Shown here: positions 62,919 to 64,000 of the stretch, one piece after another | Numbering within the stretch: position 1 is the first letter of the stretch | Layout of the letters: the number at the start of each line of letters is the position of its first letter | NCBI GenBank assembly: GCA_015482705.2 | Contig: JADMLA020000021.1 | Coordinates: forward strand, 68,793 to 132,792 | DNA: 64,000 nt | From: Prosthecochloris sp. | Lineage (GTDB): Bacteria; Bacteroidota; Chlorobiia; Chlorobiales; Chlorobiaceae | Direction of reading: 5' to 3' | Translations under genes and position numbers: made by a program | The notes under the pieces: model-generated | Seen by the model: only the letters and a program-made list of their open reading frames with translations | Told to the model about the DNA's origin: nothing | Databases searched by the model: none

Positions 62919-64000
62919 ATGCGCTTCATTTTGTTAACGTCAGAGTACCCTCCGGAAATGTACGGCGGTATCGCTCATTGGGCAAAAAACCTCTTCGATA
63001 CACTGATACACTCGAACCACCAAGTCACAGTCCTTACACACCGGAACAGAAAACACAGAAGGTTAAAAGTCACATCCACCGACAACGTACGATACATCAG
63101 GGGGCATGACTGGCAAAAATTTCACTGGCTGTATCGTGCACCTCACCTTTTGAAATTATTGTTGACCCATAAAAACGTCACCCTTATCGCGGCAACCTGG
63201 GATGAGCTACAAATCCTTCACAAGCTCAAACCTTTTTTTGGTTTTAAGATATTCTGCTCCTCGCATGGCACAGACATCACAAAACATGTTTTTCCGAGGA
63301 AAGAAAAAACATTGAGAAAAATCAATACCATTTTCGAGTCCATTGACCTGTTCATGCCAGTGAGCCAGTCGCTTGATCGTCTTGCCAGATCGATGTACCC
63401 AAATATCTTATGCAAAAGCATCGTACTCGGCTGTAATGTCAATACCGAACGTTTCCATCCTGAAATGGATACAGTGAAAAAATCGGCTCTCAGAAAACAA
63501 TTCAATATCGACCCTTCCTGTTCATTGATTATAACCGTGGGCAGAATGATGGCGGTAAAAGGTTTCCGGCTGGTTATCATGGCACTGCATGAGATAAGGA
63601 AAACAATCCCTAACGTCCTTTACATGATAGTTGCCGAGCCACAGGCCCCTGAACAGCAACAGATTCAGTATCTGGTCAAAGAACTGGGCCTCGAAGACCA
63701 TGTCGTCATTCAAAAACCAGTCAGTAATGACGAACTGCCAAAGCTTTTACAGATGGCCGATGTTTTCGCACTGACATCTGAACCGGTATACCTCCCTCAT
63801 TATCAGGAAGAAGGCCTCCCAAGAGTGATACCTGAAGCCAGTGCGTGCGGCCTGCCGGTCATCGTCAGCACAACCGGAGGCTTGAAAGAAGCCGTAATCG
63901 ACAAAGAAACCGGCTTTGTAGTCCGGCACGGAGATCAGGAAACTCTAATAAAAAGACTGACGGCTCTTTTGAGCGATGAAAATCTTGCATCTGAAATGGG
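62919..64000 (+). CDS. GT4-family glycosyltransferase, truncated by window edge
   Basis: An open frame starts at ATG 62919 (MRFILLTSEYPPEMYGGIAH) and runs to the right edge without a stop, giving at least 360 residues. It is a GT-B enzyme of the WaaG/PimB kind: SSHGTDITKHVF, MPVSQSL, GCNVNTERFHP, TVGRMMAVKGFRLVI, and donor motif in EEGLPRVIPEASACGLPVIV. It lies 212 bases after the GT9 gene; that gap shows no coding frame or clear hairpin and probably holds a promoter. Confidence 0.9.
   Translation, partial: MRFILLTSEYPPEMYGGIAHWAKNLFDTLIHSNHQVTVLTHRNRKHRRLKVTSTDNVRYIRGHDWQKFHWLYRAPHLLKLLLTHKNVTLIAATWDELQILHKLKPFFGFKIFCSSHGTDITKHVFPRKEKTLRKINTIFESIDLFMPVSQSLDRLARSMYPNILCKSIVLGCNVNTERFHPEMDTVKKSALRKQFNIDPSCSLIITVGRMMAVKGFRLVIMALHEIRKTIPNVLYMIVAEPQAPEQQQIQYLVKELGLEDHVVIQKPVSNDELPKLLQMADVFALTSEPVYLPHYQEEGLPRVIPEASACGLPVIVSTTGGLKEAVIDKETGFVVRHGDQETLIKRLTALLSDENLASEM

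Noticed and set aside
1..64000. CRISPR array, prophage, transposase, restriction or toxin-antitoxin genes
   Set aside because: Looked for throughout; no regularly spaced repeats, integrase or transposase motifs, or defence-type domains were found.

Overview
The window is a gene-dense bacterial chromosome segment of medium GC. It most resembles a green sulfur bacterium (Chlorobiales, Prosthecochloris/Chlorobium group). This is an inference from gene content: a four-subunit cytoplasmic group 3b [NiFe] hydrogenase, succinyl-CoA ligase alpha subunit (a reductive TCA cycle enzyme in this group), a type 2 (FMN) isopentenyl-diphosphate isomerase next to a geranylgeranyl-type prenyl synthase, an unusual omega subunit next to gmk, and a COX24/AURKAIP1-type mini ribosomal protein. 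No rRNA, CRISPR, prophage or insertion sequence was seen. Species was not determined.

Layout. 1-6 kb: the end of a Lon-like protease coupled to a universal stress protein, a MarC membrane protein, a YXWGXW lipoprotein, an rRNA methyltransferase and a U32-family tRNA-modification protein. 6.2-10.3 kb: hydrogenase operon hydB-hydG-hydD-hydA. 10.4-15 kb: DUF4349 lipoprotein, FKBP isomerase, sucD, gatA. 15-21.2 kb: cell-envelope block with uppS, bamA and three tandem paralogous small outer-membrane barrels, each followed by its own terminator. 21.3-26.9 kb: a DUF151 nuclease with UVR motif, etfBA, and a TRAP transporter whose binding-protein gene faces its membrane genes. 26.9-31.4 kb: tRNA-Leu(GAG), tRNA-Lys(TTT), a 35-residue COX24-type protein, rho, folC, ruvA, rpsT.

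31.8-42.5 kb: glmM-like mutase, an ABC exporter, an FtsX/MacB-type permease, fni, the prenyl synthase, dprA, ompH/skp, lptC, panD and a single-domain GlmU-like pyrophosphorylase. 42.5-45.3 kb (minus): yicC-gmk-rpoZ-VOC protein-small coiled-coil protein. 45.3-52.7 kb (minus): the classical rimP-nusA-infB-rbfA-truB-ribF-rpsO operon, with a promoter and terminator-like hairpin ahead of rimP. 52.8-57.5 kb (minus): a CAAX-type protease, cdsA, a PTS IIA-like regulator, hisS, a glutaredoxin-like protein and a small membrane protein. 57.6 kb to the end: a surface-glycan cluster of four GT4 glycosyltransferases and one GT9 heptosyltransferase-like enzyme, interrupted by an inverted yrbL-type kinase-fold gene. 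The last glycosyltransferase runs off the right edge.

Themes. Much of the window serves the envelope: lipid carrier, BamA and its chaperone, LPS transport, nucleotide sugars, CDP-diacylglycerol and glycan assembly. The rest covers translation and transcription, and redox/organic-acid metabolism. No clear multi-gene defence or mobile system was found. The best leads are the hydrogenase large subunit that ends exactly at its last metal-ligand histidine, the YrbL protein placed inside a glycan locus, the barrel triplet with variable loops, and the leader hairpin before rimP-nusA.
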